This document shows positions 1 to 7,914 of a stretch of 64,000 nt of DNA, in pieces. Source of the stretch: Ignavibacteria bacterium (GTDB taxonomy: Bacteria; Bacteroidota; Ignavibacteria; Tepidaquicellales; OLB5); assembly GCA_017303675.1 (NCBI GenBank), contig JAFLBX010000001.1, positions 1,991,902 through 2,055,901 on the forward strand. Direction: 5' to 3'. Position numbers and translations under genes: made by a program. Numbering within the stretch: position 1 is the stretch's first letter; each line of letters opens with the position of its first letter. Under the pieces are notes generated by a model. The model did no database searches. It was given only the letters and a program-made list of their open reading frames with translations, and was not told the DNA's origin.

Positions 1-289
1 TGTTTCTAATCCAGTTATATCCATCAAGAGTGTAATATAACCCGTTGGTATTGAATGCGCATATGCTGTTAAGCTTATCTCTTGGGTTTGTAGCAATATA
101 CGGCTCGCCAAAATCTGTGCCCAGGAAAATATTATCGAAGCCGTTGATTATTTCAACCTGGCTACTTGTCCCGTTCGGAGAAACATTCAAAAACGGGGGA
201 GGCACTGCTATTGATTGCTGCTCTGAAAACTGTGAATATACATTTGAAACGCATAAAGCAATAAAAAAGAACAATAATGCTTTTTTCAA
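1..289 (-). CDS. Secreted protein, N-terminal fragment (possible BNR/sialidase-like propeller)
   Basis: The gene runs off the left edge, so only about 96 codons are visible. A TTG start is chosen because it is followed by KK, a hydrophobic stretch (ALLFFFIALCVSNVYSQ) and a typical signal-peptidase site after YS-Q; no in-frame ATG lies just upstream. The mature part contains EPYIATNPRDKLN and TNGLYYTLDGYNW, a style seen in exported beta-propeller proteins with Asp-box-like repeats, but too little is present to assign a family. It probably ends in a T9SS sorting domain outside the window, as neighbouring secreted proteins do; that is inference. Confidence 0.6.
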   Translation of the reverse strand, partial: MKKALLFFFIALCVSNVYSQFSEQQSIAVPPPFLNVSPNGTSSQVEIINGFDNIFLGTDFGEPYIATNPRDKLNSICAFNTNGLYYTLDGYNWIRN

Positions 290-361
290 TTTGTGATTGT
301 TTAGTTTTATGGATAAATTTTTAATTGAGCCTAAAAAACTTTTTGAACTTTGGTAAATAAT

Positions 362-2119
362 TTATTTTACCAGTATCATTTTTTTAACTTCCGAATAATT
401 CCCGGCATCAAGCCTGTAGAAATATATTCCGCTGGCGAAACCCGAAGCATTCCACTGGTAGCTGTATGAACCTGCTGTCATATACGCGTCGGTTATCTTC
501 AATACTTCTTTGCCTGTTATATCATATATACTCAGCTTAACATTTGTATTTTTTGCTATATCAAACTTTATCTTTGTAACCGGATTGAACGGGTTAGGAT
601 AATTCTGATGCAGTGAAAATCTATCCGGAATTCCCGCTGCTACTGGTTCAATACCCGTTACGTTTGTAACTGTGAACTGGATATTTCCCCTTGGAGCTGG
701 CAGCGGTTTTGTTACAGTCTTTCCGCTTACCGATGTTGCAGATATATAGTAATATACCTTAGTATTCAGGGGCTGAGCGGGTATATTCGCTCTGAATGTA
801 TCGCCGATGTTTGTCATATTTACCTGTGTAAATCCGCTTGCTGTATCAAGTGACCAGTACATTCTTGCATTTGCGATACCGCTTTTATGCTTTATATACG
901 CCTTTACTTCGTAAGGCTGTGAAGTATTATTAGTGTTTCTTAAAGCTGAGTGTGATATGAATACTGGCTGGTTTACGCCTATTTCCTTGGTAATGCAATG
1001 TATAGCGCCAAGCGATGGAATTATCGCATTGCAGTCAATTCCAACAACATTATATCCGGGCAAAGCCTGCCTGTAAATTCTTAGAGCAGTTGTATCATAC
1101 TGAAGTTCATAGGTTGGTACAATAACTGTTTTATTTACAAAAACTGAATTTGTATATGTTCTGTAATTTCCGGTTGGCGGATAGTTGCCGTTATGCGGCG
1201 GCATTGGTATTCTTAAAACTTTGTACGGCTTACCAAAACAGGTCTGAAAGTTATTCAGCACATACTGAAGGTTCAGCTCTATTTGCGGACCGTCTGCTAC
1301 GCCTGTTGGGTATTGGCCCACAAGCAGCGTCTCTTCATCAAGCAGTTTCATATGCATATCAATATGATGAATCTGGTCATAAGGCAGTATATCCATTTTA
1401 ATATACCTGCTTATTCCCATATATGAATTCATAATGCTGTTTATCTGGCTTTCAGTTTTAACTGATACGCCGTATGGATTTCCCGCGCCGTTTTCTGTTA
1501 ATATCAGTTTAGATGCGAAAGCTGTGCCGTGTCCATCAGCCATGAAGTTACCGCCTGTATTTACAAGGTCATTCGGTGCAATTAAGGTCTGGTGTATCGG
1601 CACTCCCATTGTATTGGCAATAAATACCGGTGTAGCGTCATCCTGCGGACGCGCTGTGCGGTTATACTTCCAGTCTATAATTCTTAAAGTATCTATATTT
1701 TGTGAATAAACCGTCCACGGACCGTAATCTCTGCACCATATACTGTTGAATGAAGTTATCAAAAATTTCAGATTGGTAAGCGGTACTCCGCCGTTTGTCA
1801 GGTATGTTTTCACAGCATTTGAATCTGAACATATAATATACACCATACATTCTTCCTGGGCATAATCTACTATCTGTCTTAAAATTGCAGTCTGCGCCGT
1901 CCATGTAATCTGCAGTGCCTGCAGTTCTTCCCATTCAGCCATTGTTCTAACCGGACCCGGCGGGGGATTAGGATCCATTAACACCGGAGGTGTTGGATTA
2001 TTTCTTAAATATTCCATTTGCTGTAATTCCAGAGCAGTTGGGTAATGAGGAAGGAAACTTTCCTGTGCGAAGGCTTTAAATGCAATAAATATTGCAAAAA
2101 TCAGTAATACTTTTTTCAT
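362..2119 (-). CDS. Secreted agmatine/peptidylarginine deiminase-family protein with T9SS sorting domain
   Basis: 585 residues. A signal peptide (MKKVLLIFAIFIAFKAFAQ) precedes a guanidino-modifying domain of the Porphyromonas-type peptidylarginine deiminase/agmatine deiminase family. Visible signature residues are WCRDYGPW (128-135), TGGNFMADG (188-196), HHIDMH (251-256) and GAIHC with the expected nucleophile Cys375. The enzyme family hydrolyses guanidino groups to ureido groups with ammonia release. An Ig-like linker follows from about residue 400, then a T9SS type-A domain (NYPNPFNP near 506, ending KKMILVK), predicting export across the outer membrane. Whether the substrate is agmatine or protein arginine cannot be decided from sequence; secretion favours an extracellular target. 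Confidence 0.88.
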   Translation of the reverse strand: MKKVLLIFAIFIAFKAFAQESFLPHYPTALELQQMEYLRNNPTPPVLMDPNPPPGPVRTMAEWEELQALQITWTAQTAILRQIVDYAQEECMVYIICSDSNAVKTYLTNGGVPLTNLKFLITSFNSIWCRDYGPWTVYSQNIDTLRIIDWKYNRTARPQDDATPVFIANTMGVPIHQTLIAPNDLVNTGGNFMADGHGTAFASKLILTENGAGNPYGVSVKTESQINSIMNSYMGISRYIKMDILPYDQIHHIDMHMKLLDEETLLVGQYPTGVADGPQIELNLQYVLNNFQTCFGKPYKVLRIPMPPHNGNYPPTGNYRTYTNSVFVNKTVIVPTYELQYDTTALRIYRQALPGYNVVGIDCNAIIPSLGAIHCITKEIGVNQPVFISHSALRNTNNTSQPYEVKAYIKHKSGIANARMYWSLDTASGFTQVNMTNIGDTFRANIPAQPLNTKVYYYISATSVSGKTVTKPLPAPRGNIQFTVTNVTGIEPVAAGIPDRFSLHQNYPNPFNPVTKIKFDIAKNTNVKLSIYDITGKEVLKITDAYMTAGSYSYQWNASGFASGIYFYRLDAGNYSEVKKMILVK

Positions 2120-2285
2120 AAATTTTAATGATATTGGGCGTAATAATACGTAAATTTATTCAGTGTTACAACGAATATATTTAATCAAACATTAACAATA
2201 TTATTTATATCTTTTTATTCCAATTAATCAGAATTTTTCATTCTTTCTGATAAAATACTATTTATCTTGAATATTGCCTGTTGAA

Positions 2286-3044
2286 ATGATATTTTTACAG
2301 GAATTCTGTAATATAACGGAAAATTTGGGCGGGCAATACGATTATATAGAAAATAACCTGTTAAAGATCAAACAGAAGATTTCCAGGGTTTGCGGCAGTA
2401 TAGAGCGCGATCCCAAAGAAATATATATAATTGCAGTCAGCAAGACTTTTCCTGCTGATGCAATTGGTTCAGCATTGGATTATAACCAGCTCGATTTCGG
2501 TGAGAACCGTGTGCAGGAACTGCTTCAAAAGGAACCTGAGTTCAGGGATAGAATTATTCACTGGCACCTGATCGGTCATCTGCAGACTAATAAAGTAAAG
2601 TTCATAGTTCCTTTTGTTTTTATGATACACTCTTTAGACAGCCTTAAGCTTGCACAGAAAATACAGGCTGAAGCTGCGAAGGCTGAGGTTAAGATCAAAT
2701 GCCTGCTGCAGGTTAATACATCAGGTGAAGATCAGAAATCAGGCTGTGATCCCAAATACGCATTGATGCTTGCAAAGGAAATTTCGCAGTTCGAAAATAT
2801 CAAGCTGAAAGGCTTAATGACTGTCGGCAAAATTATGAATAACGAAAAAGATCCCGCTGAGCGCGAAATTGTCAGAGGAAATTTCAGGCAGTTAAAGGAA
2901 TTATTCGAAGAGATAAAAAGCCATAATATACCCGGGGTTGATATGAAGTATCTATCAATGGGTATGACATCAGATTATGATATCGCAATCGAAGAAGGCT
3001 CAAACATGCTGCGCATCGGCTCAGCAATCTTCGGAAACCGTTAA
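2286..3044 (+). CDS. yggS: YggS/PROSC-family pyridoxal-phosphate homeostasis protein
   Basis: About 252 residues, a single PLP-binding alanine-racemase-like N-terminal barrel. AVSKTFP carries the PLP-binding lysine, followed by GENRVQE, HWHLIGHLQTNK, GLMTVG and SMGMTSDYDIAI, all hallmark YggS motifs; the C-terminal IEEGSNMLRIGSAIFG binds the cofactor phosphate in the family. YggS proteins bind PLP without known catalysis and buffer vitamin B6 and amino-acid pools. The first ATG (2286) is used; an in-frame TTG at 2274 would add four residues. It lies 75 bases before divIVA, echoing the yggS-divIVA neighbourhood of Firmicutes and Actinobacteria. Confidence 0.92.
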   Translation: MIFLQEFCNITENLGGQYDYIENNLLKIKQKISRVCGSIERDPKEIYIIAVSKTFPADAIGSALDYNQLDFGENRVQELLQKEPEFRDRIIHWHLIGHLQTNKVKFIVPFVFMIHSLDSLKLAQKIQAEAAKAEVKIKCLLQVNTSGEDQKSGCDPKYALMLAKEISQFENIKLKGLMTVGKIMNNEKDPAEREIVRGNFRQLKELFEEIKSHNIPGVDMKYLSMGMTSDYDIAIEEGSNMLRIGSAIFGNR

Positions 3045-3119
3045 TTTGAATTACAGCAGCAGAAGTTCAAACGAAAAACAAACTATCAGCAACAACATAC
3101 ACTAAAAGGGAATAATAAA

Positions 3120-3734
3120 ATGAGACTATCAGCAATCGACATCAAAAAACAGGAATTCAAAAAAACGATGAGAGGTTACGATGTCAGCGAAGTTGAAGCA
3201 TATCTTGATACTGTTGGCAATACCGTTGAAAACCTGTTCAGGGAAATAGAAATGCTCAAAGAGCAGGCAGCAAAGCTTACTGAAGAAAAGGAAGAGCTTA
3301 CTTCAGAGATCAATGTTTACCGCGAAAATGAAAAAACTTTCCAGAAGGCTATTGTGAAGTCACAGGATATGGCTGAGGATATACTTGATAACGCCAAGAA
3401 ACGGGCGGAGCTTATCATAAAGGAAGCTGAGATACTTTCAAGCAAAACAAAGGTACAGGCTCATGAGGAATTCCTGAACTTAAGGCAGGAGCTCGAAGAG
3501 CTGAAAAATAAAAATGAAGCTGTAATTGATGACATTAAAAATTACCTGGTTGAAAAGCTCAATTCCATCGAAGAATACCAGCGCAATAGGAAGATTTTTA
3601 AGCTTGAAAATAATATTGCATCTATGGAACAAGTTAAAGAAAGCGAACCTGTCAGAGAAGAGCTTCCTTCCAATACTTTCGGTCTCAATTTGGGCAGCTT
3701 AAATATGGGACTTGATGACCAAAGCAGCAAATAA
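3120..3734 (+). CDS. divIVA: DivIVA domain-containing protein
   Basis: 204 residues. The N-terminal 35 residues (RLSAIDIKKQEF, then RGYDVSEVEAYL) match the membrane-binding DivIVA crossed-loop motif. Residues about 35-155 are a strongly charged heptad-rich coiled coil (KEQAAKLTEEKEEL and similar), and the tail after 165 is low in structure. DivIVA proteins sit at negatively curved membrane and organise pole or septum proteins. An A/G-rich stretch (AAAAGGG) lies shortly before the ATG. Its presence next to yggS is typical of Gram-positive genomes, yet the other genes here imply an outer membrane. Confidence 0.9.
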   Translation: MRLSAIDIKKQEFKKTMRGYDVSEVEAYLDTVGNTVENLFREIEMLKEQAAKLTEEKEELTSEINVYRENEKTFQKAIVKSQDMAEDILDNAKKRAELIIKEAEILSSKTKVQAHEEFLNLRQELEELKNKNEAVIDDIKNYLVEKLNSIEEYQRNRKIFKLENNIASMEQVKESEPVREELPSNTFGLNLGSLNMGLDDQSSK

Positions 3735-3797
3735 TAATAAGTAAATAAAACCGAACTCCTGTTGTTGGTCTTTAATTGCTTTTGCATACAATAATTG

Positions 3798-3817
3798 CCA
3801 CGACCTTAAGGTCGTGG
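3798..3817 (+). terminator. Palindromic hairpin after divIVA
   Basis: Perfect 20-base palindrome CCACGACCTTAAGGTCGTGG followed by TTTAGTTTT. Its place 63 bases after the divIVA stop, and its T-rich tail, suit a rho-independent terminator; it could also be a REP-type hairpin. Confidence 0.6.
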
Positions 3818-3909
3818 TTTAGTTTTACGAAAATATTCAGGCTTTAGCAGCTAATTTTGAATTTTGATTTTTAATCTCAAATTGATTTAATTCAAATACC
3901 ACATTAAAA

Positions 3910-4734
3910 TTGAGAAAAGTTCTTCGTAATGATGACCATATAAAAGCTACCCATGATTTTTTGCAGAATCATACAGGCGGTTATACCGCCGATGTTGGTA
4001 TAATACTCGGCACTGGACTTGGTGGACTGGTAAAAGATATCAACATTCACCACCGCATCGATTACAAGGAAATTCCGCATTTCCCGGTTTCTACAGTAGA
4101 ATCTCATCACGGCAATTTGATACTGGGAGAAATTTCCGGCATGAACGCCGTTGTAATGCAGGGCAGGTTTCACTATTACGAAAATTATTCCCATGAAGAA
4201 ATTACTTACCCCGTCAGGATAATGAAACAAATGGGTGTTAAAGCTCTGATAGTTTCAAACGCCTGCGGAGGGTTGAATCCGGTTTATAAAAAAGCTGACC
4301 TGATGATAATGCGCGATCATATAAATTTCCATTATGATAGCCCGCTTAAAAATTTTAAATTCCCCTCTTATAATAAACCGCTTTACAGCAGTGAGCTGAT
4401 TGCCCTTGCTGAAAAAGCTGCGCTTATGAATGAAATAAGCGTTCGCAAAGGTGTGTACCTTTCCCTTCACGGTCCCGCCCTGGAAACCAAAGCGGAATAC
4501 GCAATGGTGCGCAAATTCGGTGCTGATGCCGTGGGTATGTCAACCATTCCTGAAGCGACTGTTGCTTCGAATCTCGGTATTAAAACACTTGGACTTTCAA
4601 TTATAACGGATATGGGATTACCCGATACTCTAAAGCCTGCTGTACTTGCTGAAATATTGGAAGCAGCAGCCGAGGCTGAGCCCAAAATGACACTGCTTAC
4701 ACGCAGGACAATTGAAATGCTTTCTTTTAATTAA
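3910..4734 (+). CDS. Purine nucleoside phosphorylase (trimeric, class I)
   Basis: 274 residues with a TTG start. It cleaves purine nucleosides with phosphate to give base plus ribose-1-phosphate. Phosphate-site motifs are intact: GTGLGGL, ESHHG, QGRFHYYE and SNACGGLNP. GPALETKAE holds the purine-site glutamate (human Glu201 equivalent) and VGMSTIPE is canonical. The segment SIITDMG has Asp where the human enzyme has Asn243, and the usual following histidine is not evident. Asp here may be common in Bacteroidota enzymes, so altered specificity is only a possibility. It is followed 28 bases later by a diverged paralogue. Confidence 0.9.
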   Translation: MRKVLRNDDHIKATHDFLQNHTGGYTADVGIILGTGLGGLVKDINIHHRIDYKEIPHFPVSTVESHHGNLILGEISGMNAVVMQGRFHYYENYSHEEITYPVRIMKQMGVKALIVSNACGGLNPVYKKADLMIMRDHINFHYDSPLKNFKFPSYNKPLYSSELIALAEKAALMNEISVRKGVYLSLHGPALETKAEYAMVRKFGADAVGMSTIPEATVASNLGIKTLGLSIITDMGLPDTLKPAVLAEILEAAAEAEPKMTLLTRRTIEMLSFN

Positions 4735-4762
4735 AATTATGTTCATTTTATACACTGATTAA

Positions 4763-5593
4763 ATGACAGAACAGAAAAACCAAATTAAGCTTTCCGCTGA
4801 TTTTATAAAAGCAAGCTCACCGTTTAAAAGCAAAGCAAGCTTTGCGGTTATTACTTATAAAGATCCCTCGTTTTTGAAGGATTACAAAATTGTAAAAAAG
4901 ATCAGGTATTCTGATATTCCCCCTGCATTCAACACCGGTGAAAATGAAGGCGGAGAATTTATTTTTGCCGGTTCTAAAGATGGAAAAAAGAATTTTTATA
5001 TTTTAAACGGTCATCTTAATTTTTACAGCGGTTACAGTATGCGCGAAACCGCGCACCCGGTTTATGTTTTAAATGAGCTTGGGGTAAAAAATGTTATTGT
5101 TGTTGATGAAGCAGGATTCTTAAATCCACGTTTTAAAACCGGGGGAGTAGCCCTTGTTTACGATCATATTAACCTCATGGGTGATAACCCGCTGATAGGT
5201 GAAAATGACAGCACTCTTGGTACAAGATTTCCTGATATGAGCGATCCTTACGATGAAAAATGGTATAATAATATTTCCGTATTTTTAAGGGAAAAGAAGT
5301 TTGAATATTTTCCTTCGGTTTACCTGGGTGTTACGGGACCCGAAACCGAAACAGAAGCTGAATGCAGGTTTTACCGTGAAACAGGCGCTGATATTCTTGG
5401 CTATTCACTCGTTCCTGAAAATATCGCAATGGTTCATGCTGGAATGAAATGCGCTGCATTCTGTATGCTTACCCGTGAGCTTGTTGCAGATAGACTCAAA
5501 GAAATTTCACCCGAAGAAAAAAACAAGAACAGGGCAAAAGCTGAAAAAGCATTTGCTCCAATACTGGCTGATCTGATCAAACAGATTGACTAA
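4763..5593 (+). CDS. Diverged purine nucleoside phosphorylase paralogue
   Basis: 276 residues, alignable end to end with the preceding phosphorylase through GVKNVIVVDEAGFLNPRF, YDHINLMGDNPL, GPETETEAE, GADILGYSLVPE and a C-terminal helix. Key residues differ: the phosphate loop GTGLGG is lost (VITYKDPSFL), QGRFHYYE reads NGHLNFYS so the phosphate-binding Arg and His are replaced, SNACGG reads VDEAGF, and the purine-site Asp/Asn position reads Arg in MLTREL. The ETEAE glutamate is kept. I infer a paralogue that has lost or changed phosphorolysis, possibly a partner subunit or a protein with another ligand. Reading frame and length are intact, so it is not an obvious pseudogene. Confidence 0.72.
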   Translation: MTEQKNQIKLSADFIKASSPFKSKASFAVITYKDPSFLKDYKIVKKIRYSDIPPAFNTGENEGGEFIFAGSKDGKKNFYILNGHLNFYSGYSMRETAHPVYVLNELGVKNVIVVDEAGFLNPRFKTGGVALVYDHINLMGDNPLIGENDSTLGTRFPDMSDPYDEKWYNNISVFLREKKFEYFPSVYLGVTGPETETEAECRFYRETGADILGYSLVPENIAMVHAGMKCAAFCMLTRELVADRLKEISPEEKNKNRAKAEKAFAPILADLIKQID

Positions 5594-5616
5594 GTGGAAA
5601 AATAAATTTAAGAATA

Positions 5617-5660
5617 TCCTCCCCCCTCTCCCTCCGGGAGAGGGGCTGGGGGGTGAGGGT
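5617..5660. repeat. CCCCTCTCC palindromic repeat (family B)
   Basis: A hairpin of CCCCTCTCCC and its complement followed by a GGGGTGAGG tail. Related copies occur near 15665, 28046, 30256, 37902, 38009, 53222 and, inside queG, 56286. This copy ends 11 bases before the homocysteine methyltransferase start, so its G-rich tail lies in the 5' leader. Confidence 0.75.
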
Positions 5661-5671
5661 CTATAAATATT

Positions 5672-6598
5672 ATGGGCGCATTAAAAGAATTACTCGCAGC
5701 CGGCAGGACTATCATACTTGATAGCGCTATGGGAACAGAGCTTCAGACAAGAGGATTAAGCGTTAAGCTGCCTTTATGGAGCGCGCAGGCACTGATAGAT
5801 AAGCCGGATACTGTACGGCACATCCATATCGATAATATTGATACAGGCGCTGATATAATCACTACCAATACTTTCCGTACCCAGCGAAGGACCTATGAAA
5901 AGGCAGGGCACAGGTATAAAGAAATGGATTATACCGATACTGCGAAACACTTCACAGCAGACGCAGTTGATCTTGCTAAAGATGCTGTAATGATAGCTGC
6001 CGAGGAAGATGAAGTTATGGTTGCAGGCTGTATTGCTCCCCTTGAAGACAGCTACCGCCCTGATCTTACCCCCGATACCGATACACTTTGCACTGAACAT
6101 TACGAACACATGAAAAATCTCGCAGATGCCGGGGTTGATCTTTTTATAGCTGAAACTATAACGAACATCCGTGAAATTTCAGCGGTTCTGAACCAGCTTC
6201 ATAAATTCGGGCTTGATAATATTTTGAGCATTACTCCGCGCAGTGATAAAGAATTATTTTCAGGTGAACCGTTAAGCGAAGCTGTCAGCATTATCAATAA
6301 ATATACACCGGATATTTTAAGTGTAAACTGCATTCACCCGCATATGGTTGAGCCTGTTATAGCACATTTAAAAACACTGACTGAAATTCCGCTGGGTGTT
6401 TACGCAAATATCGGCGATCCAAATTATAAGGCAGACCCCAAACATAAAGAAAACGACCCGATGAAACGCACCGTTTCACCGGATGAATATTTAAAGTATG
6501 CGCAGAAATGGAAATCAATGGGTGTCAGAATGATAGGCGGCTGCTGCGGAACGAATCCGCTCTACATTGCGAAACTAAGCTCGCTAAAGAAAAAATAA
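5672..6598 (+). CDS. Homocysteine S-methyltransferase family protein
   Basis: 308 residues, one pterin-independent homocysteine methyltransferase barrel (Pfam S-methyl_trans type). It starts DSAMGTELQTRG, has the conserved TNTFRT, and carries the zinc-binding cysteines in SVNCIHPH (near 217) and GGCCGTNP (near 288). Relatives transfer a methyl group from S-methylmethionine, betaine or methyl-folate proteins to homocysteine, giving methionine. The methyl donor cannot be told from this sequence. No MetH B12 domain follows. The ATG at 5672 sits just after a palindromic repeat. Confidence 0.88.
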   Translation: MGALKELLAAGRTIILDSAMGTELQTRGLSVKLPLWSAQALIDKPDTVRHIHIDNIDTGADIITTNTFRTQRRTYEKAGHRYKEMDYTDTAKHFTADAVDLAKDAVMIAAEEDEVMVAGCIAPLEDSYRPDLTPDTDTLCTEHYEHMKNLADAGVDLFIAETITNIREISAVLNQLHKFGLDNILSITPRSDKELFSGEPLSEAVSIINKYTPDILSVNCIHPHMVEPVIAHLKTLTEIPLGVYANIGDPNYKADPKHKENDPMKRTVSPDEYLKYAQKWKSMGVRMIGGCCGTNPLYIAKLSSLKKK

Positions 6599-6621
6599 TT
6601 CGTTTATAATAACTTGAGCCT

Positions 6622-6690
6622 TTCTTGGAGTGCATTGACTGTGTCAGTGCTGATTTACTTCACTTTACGAAACTTCAGTTTCGTAAGGAT
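6622..6690. repeat. Intergenic repeats: GGAGTGCATTGAC family and a 9-bp hairpin
   Basis: TTGGAGTGCATTGACTGTG and a GTCAGTGCTG tail recur in variant form at 63493-63542. Just downstream, TTACGAAAC-TTCA-GTTTCGTAA (6665-6686) forms a perfect 9-bp hairpin without a T run. Both lie between the methyltransferase and arsC. Confidence 0.55.
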
Positions 6691-6735
6691 TAATTTAACT
6701 TATCTTCCCTTAACATTTTCCTAACAATAAATTTT

Positions 6736-6743
6736 TATTTTTG
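6736..6743 (+). promoter_or_regulatory. Bacteroidota-type -7 box upstream of arsC
   Basis: TATTTTTG fits the TAnnTTTG -7 consensus of Bacteroidota sigma factor promoters. It ends only five bases before the arsC ATG, so transcription would begin at or near the start codon. No clear TTTG -33 element is visible. Confidence 0.45.
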
Positions 6744-6748
6744 CAGAT

Positions 6749-7174
6749 ATGGATAAAATTAAGGTATTATTCGTCTGCATTCACAACAGCGCGCGGAGCC
6801 AGATGGCTGAAGCTATTATAAATCATTATTACAGCGAGAAATTTTCGGCGGAATCCGCCGGCTTTGAAGCCGGCTCACTGAACCCGTTTGCCGTAAAAGC
6901 AATGGGGGAGTGGGGTATAGATATTTCAAAAAATAAAACCGATATTGTTTTTGATCTTTTTAAAGAGGGCAAAATTTACAGCTATGTTATTACAGTATGC
7001 GATGAATCGAACGCTGAACGCTGCCCGGTTTTCCCTGGTATAACAAAACGGCTGCACTGGTCTTTCCCGGATCCTTCTGCTTTCAAAGGAAGGGATGAGG
7101 ATAAGCTTCTGTTTACAGAAAATGTCCGCGATAAGATCAAAGAAAAAATTGATGAATGGGTGAGATCATTTTAG
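6749..7174 (+). CDS. arsC: Arsenate reductase, thioredoxin-coupled (LMW-phosphatase fold)
   Basis: 141 residues. The P-loop CIHNSAR starts at nucleophile Cys10, and the redox cysteines Cys84 and Cys92 lie in [15 protein letters not shown], matching the Cys10-Cys82-Cys89 relay of Staphylococcus-type ArsC. It reduces arsenate to arsenite using thioredoxin. It heads an arsenic block continuing with a GDCCxxC protein, arsR, arsM and acr3. Length is normal. The coding sequence contains two short GC-rich palindromes near 6850-6870 that do not lengthen the protein. Confidence 0.95.
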   Translation: MDKIKVLFVCIHNSARSQMAEAIINHYYSEKFSAESAGFEAGSLNPFAVKAMGEWGIDISKNKTDIVFDLFKEGKIYSYVITVCDESNAERCPVFPGITKRLHWSFPDPSAFKGRDEDKLLFTENVRDKIKEKIDEWVRSF

Positions 7175-7215
7175 GTTTTTAATTTCTATGAATTGTAGTT
7201 AGTTTTAATTATTAA

Positions 7216-7425
7216 ATGAATATAATTTCAGATTCAATTATTACATGCCCCGATTGCGGATTTCAAAAGAAGGAAATAATGCCGCAGAATTCCTGCCTGA
7301 TTTTCTATGAATGTTCAAAATGTAAAACTATATTAAAACCTAAGGTAGGAGATTGCTGTATCTTTTGCAGCTATGGTTCGGTAAAGTGTCCGCCAATACA
7401 GTTAAGTAAAGGTTGCTGCAATTAG
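7216..7425 (+). CDS. GDCCxxC small cysteine-rich protein
   Basis: 69 residues with eleven cysteines: CPDC (11-14), Cys27, CSKC (33-36), GDCCIFC (45-51), Cys58 before PPIQ, and a terminal CC. The GDCC.FCSYGSVKCPP block defines a small family often found beside arsenic or mercury genes; some members are selenoproteins, this one uses Cys throughout. A metal-binding or redox role is inferred. It is 41 bases after arsC and precedes a strong terminator, so it is likely co-transcribed with arsC. Confidence 0.85.
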   Translation: MNIISDSIITCPDCGFQKKEIMPQNSCLIFYECSKCKTILKPKVGDCCIFCSYGSVKCPPIQLSKGCCN

Positions 7426-7456
7426 CAAACAACATAAAGTAAAGTAACTCGAAATT

Positions 7457-7481
7457 AAGGGATAAATTAATCCCTTTTTTT
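7457..7481 (+). terminator. Rho-independent terminator after the GDCCxxC gene
   Basis: Stem AAGGGAT (7457-7463) pairs with ATCCCTT (7470-7476) over a six-base loop, running into seven consecutive T. It separates arsC and the small protein from arsR-arsM. Confidence 0.8.
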
Positions 7482-7490
7482 ATAATTTCT

Positions 7491-7510
7491 TTATCGTAAT
7501 ATTGCAATAA
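7491..7510 (+). promoter_or_regulatory. Candidate ArsR operator
   Basis: TTATCGTAATATTGCAATAA is a 20-base imperfect palindrome (8 of 10 positions pair) ending 16 bases before the arsR ATG. ArsR repressors bind dyads of this size at their own promoters and leave when arsenite binds. The assignment rests on position and symmetry only. Confidence 0.5.
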
Positions 7511-7526
7511 GACAATAAGGAAATAT

Positions 7527-7853
7527 ATGGGACTCACTAAAACAGATAAATTCACAACAGAACAAAATGAGCTTGCGGCATTTGCCAAAGCATTGGGACA
7601 CCCGGCAAGAGTGGCTATCATTGAATACTTATCAACGCAGGCAAGCTGTGTTTGCGGAAGTATAGTAGATGCAATACCGCTTGCGCAGGCAACAGTTTCG
7701 CAGCATTTAAAAGAGCTTAAAAACGCGGGACTCATACAGGGAAATATTGAAGGCAATTCAATTTGCTACTGCCTCAATCCCGAAAAATGGAAAAAGTTCA
7801 AACAAATGCTTGAACCAACTTTCACTCACACAGAAAAACCGGTTTGTTGTTAA
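7527..7853 (+). CDS. arsR: ArsR-family metalloregulator
   Basis: 108 residues with a winged helix: ALGHPARVAIIEYL opens helix 1, CVCGSIVDAI holds the Cys41-x-Cys43 arsenite site of the alpha-3 type, and LAQATVSQHLKELKNAGLI is the recognition helix. The protein ends in a further CC. It is expected to repress the local arsenic genes until arsenite binds. It begins 17 bases after a 20-base dyad and precedes arsM by 61 bases. Confidence 0.93.
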   Translation: MGLTKTDKFTTEQNELAAFAKALGHPARVAIIEYLSTQASCVCGSIVDAIPLAQATVSQHLKELKNAGLIQGNIEGNSICYCLNPEKWKKFKQMLEPTFTHTEKPVCC

Positions 7854-7870
7854 ATATAAATTAATTAACT

Positions 7871-7896
7871 GTATAGACTTGCCGCTGGCACGTCTC
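7871..7896. repeat. Degenerate GACGTCCC palindrome (family A)
   Basis: TATAGACTTGCCGCTGGCAC followed by GTCTC is a decayed copy of the GAGACGTCCCGCTGGGAC + GTCTC repeat found at 8852, 11471 and 63712. It occupies the arsR-arsM spacer. Confidence 0.6.
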
Positions 7897-7914
7897 AAAT
7901 AAATTGTTAAACAA

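Noticed and set aside
45..296. 83-codon plus-strand frame at the left edge
   Set aside because: The minus strand has a convincing signal peptide and continuous frame over the same bases.
3910..4734. Claim that the first phosphorylase has a new adenosine specificity from Asn-to-Asp at the purine site
   Set aside because: Asp at this position may be usual in Bacteroidota enzymes; without an alignment the claim is unsafe.
6850..6875. Palindromes inside arsC as further in-frame insertions
   Set aside because: The protein has normal length and motif spacing here, so the palindromes do not add residues.
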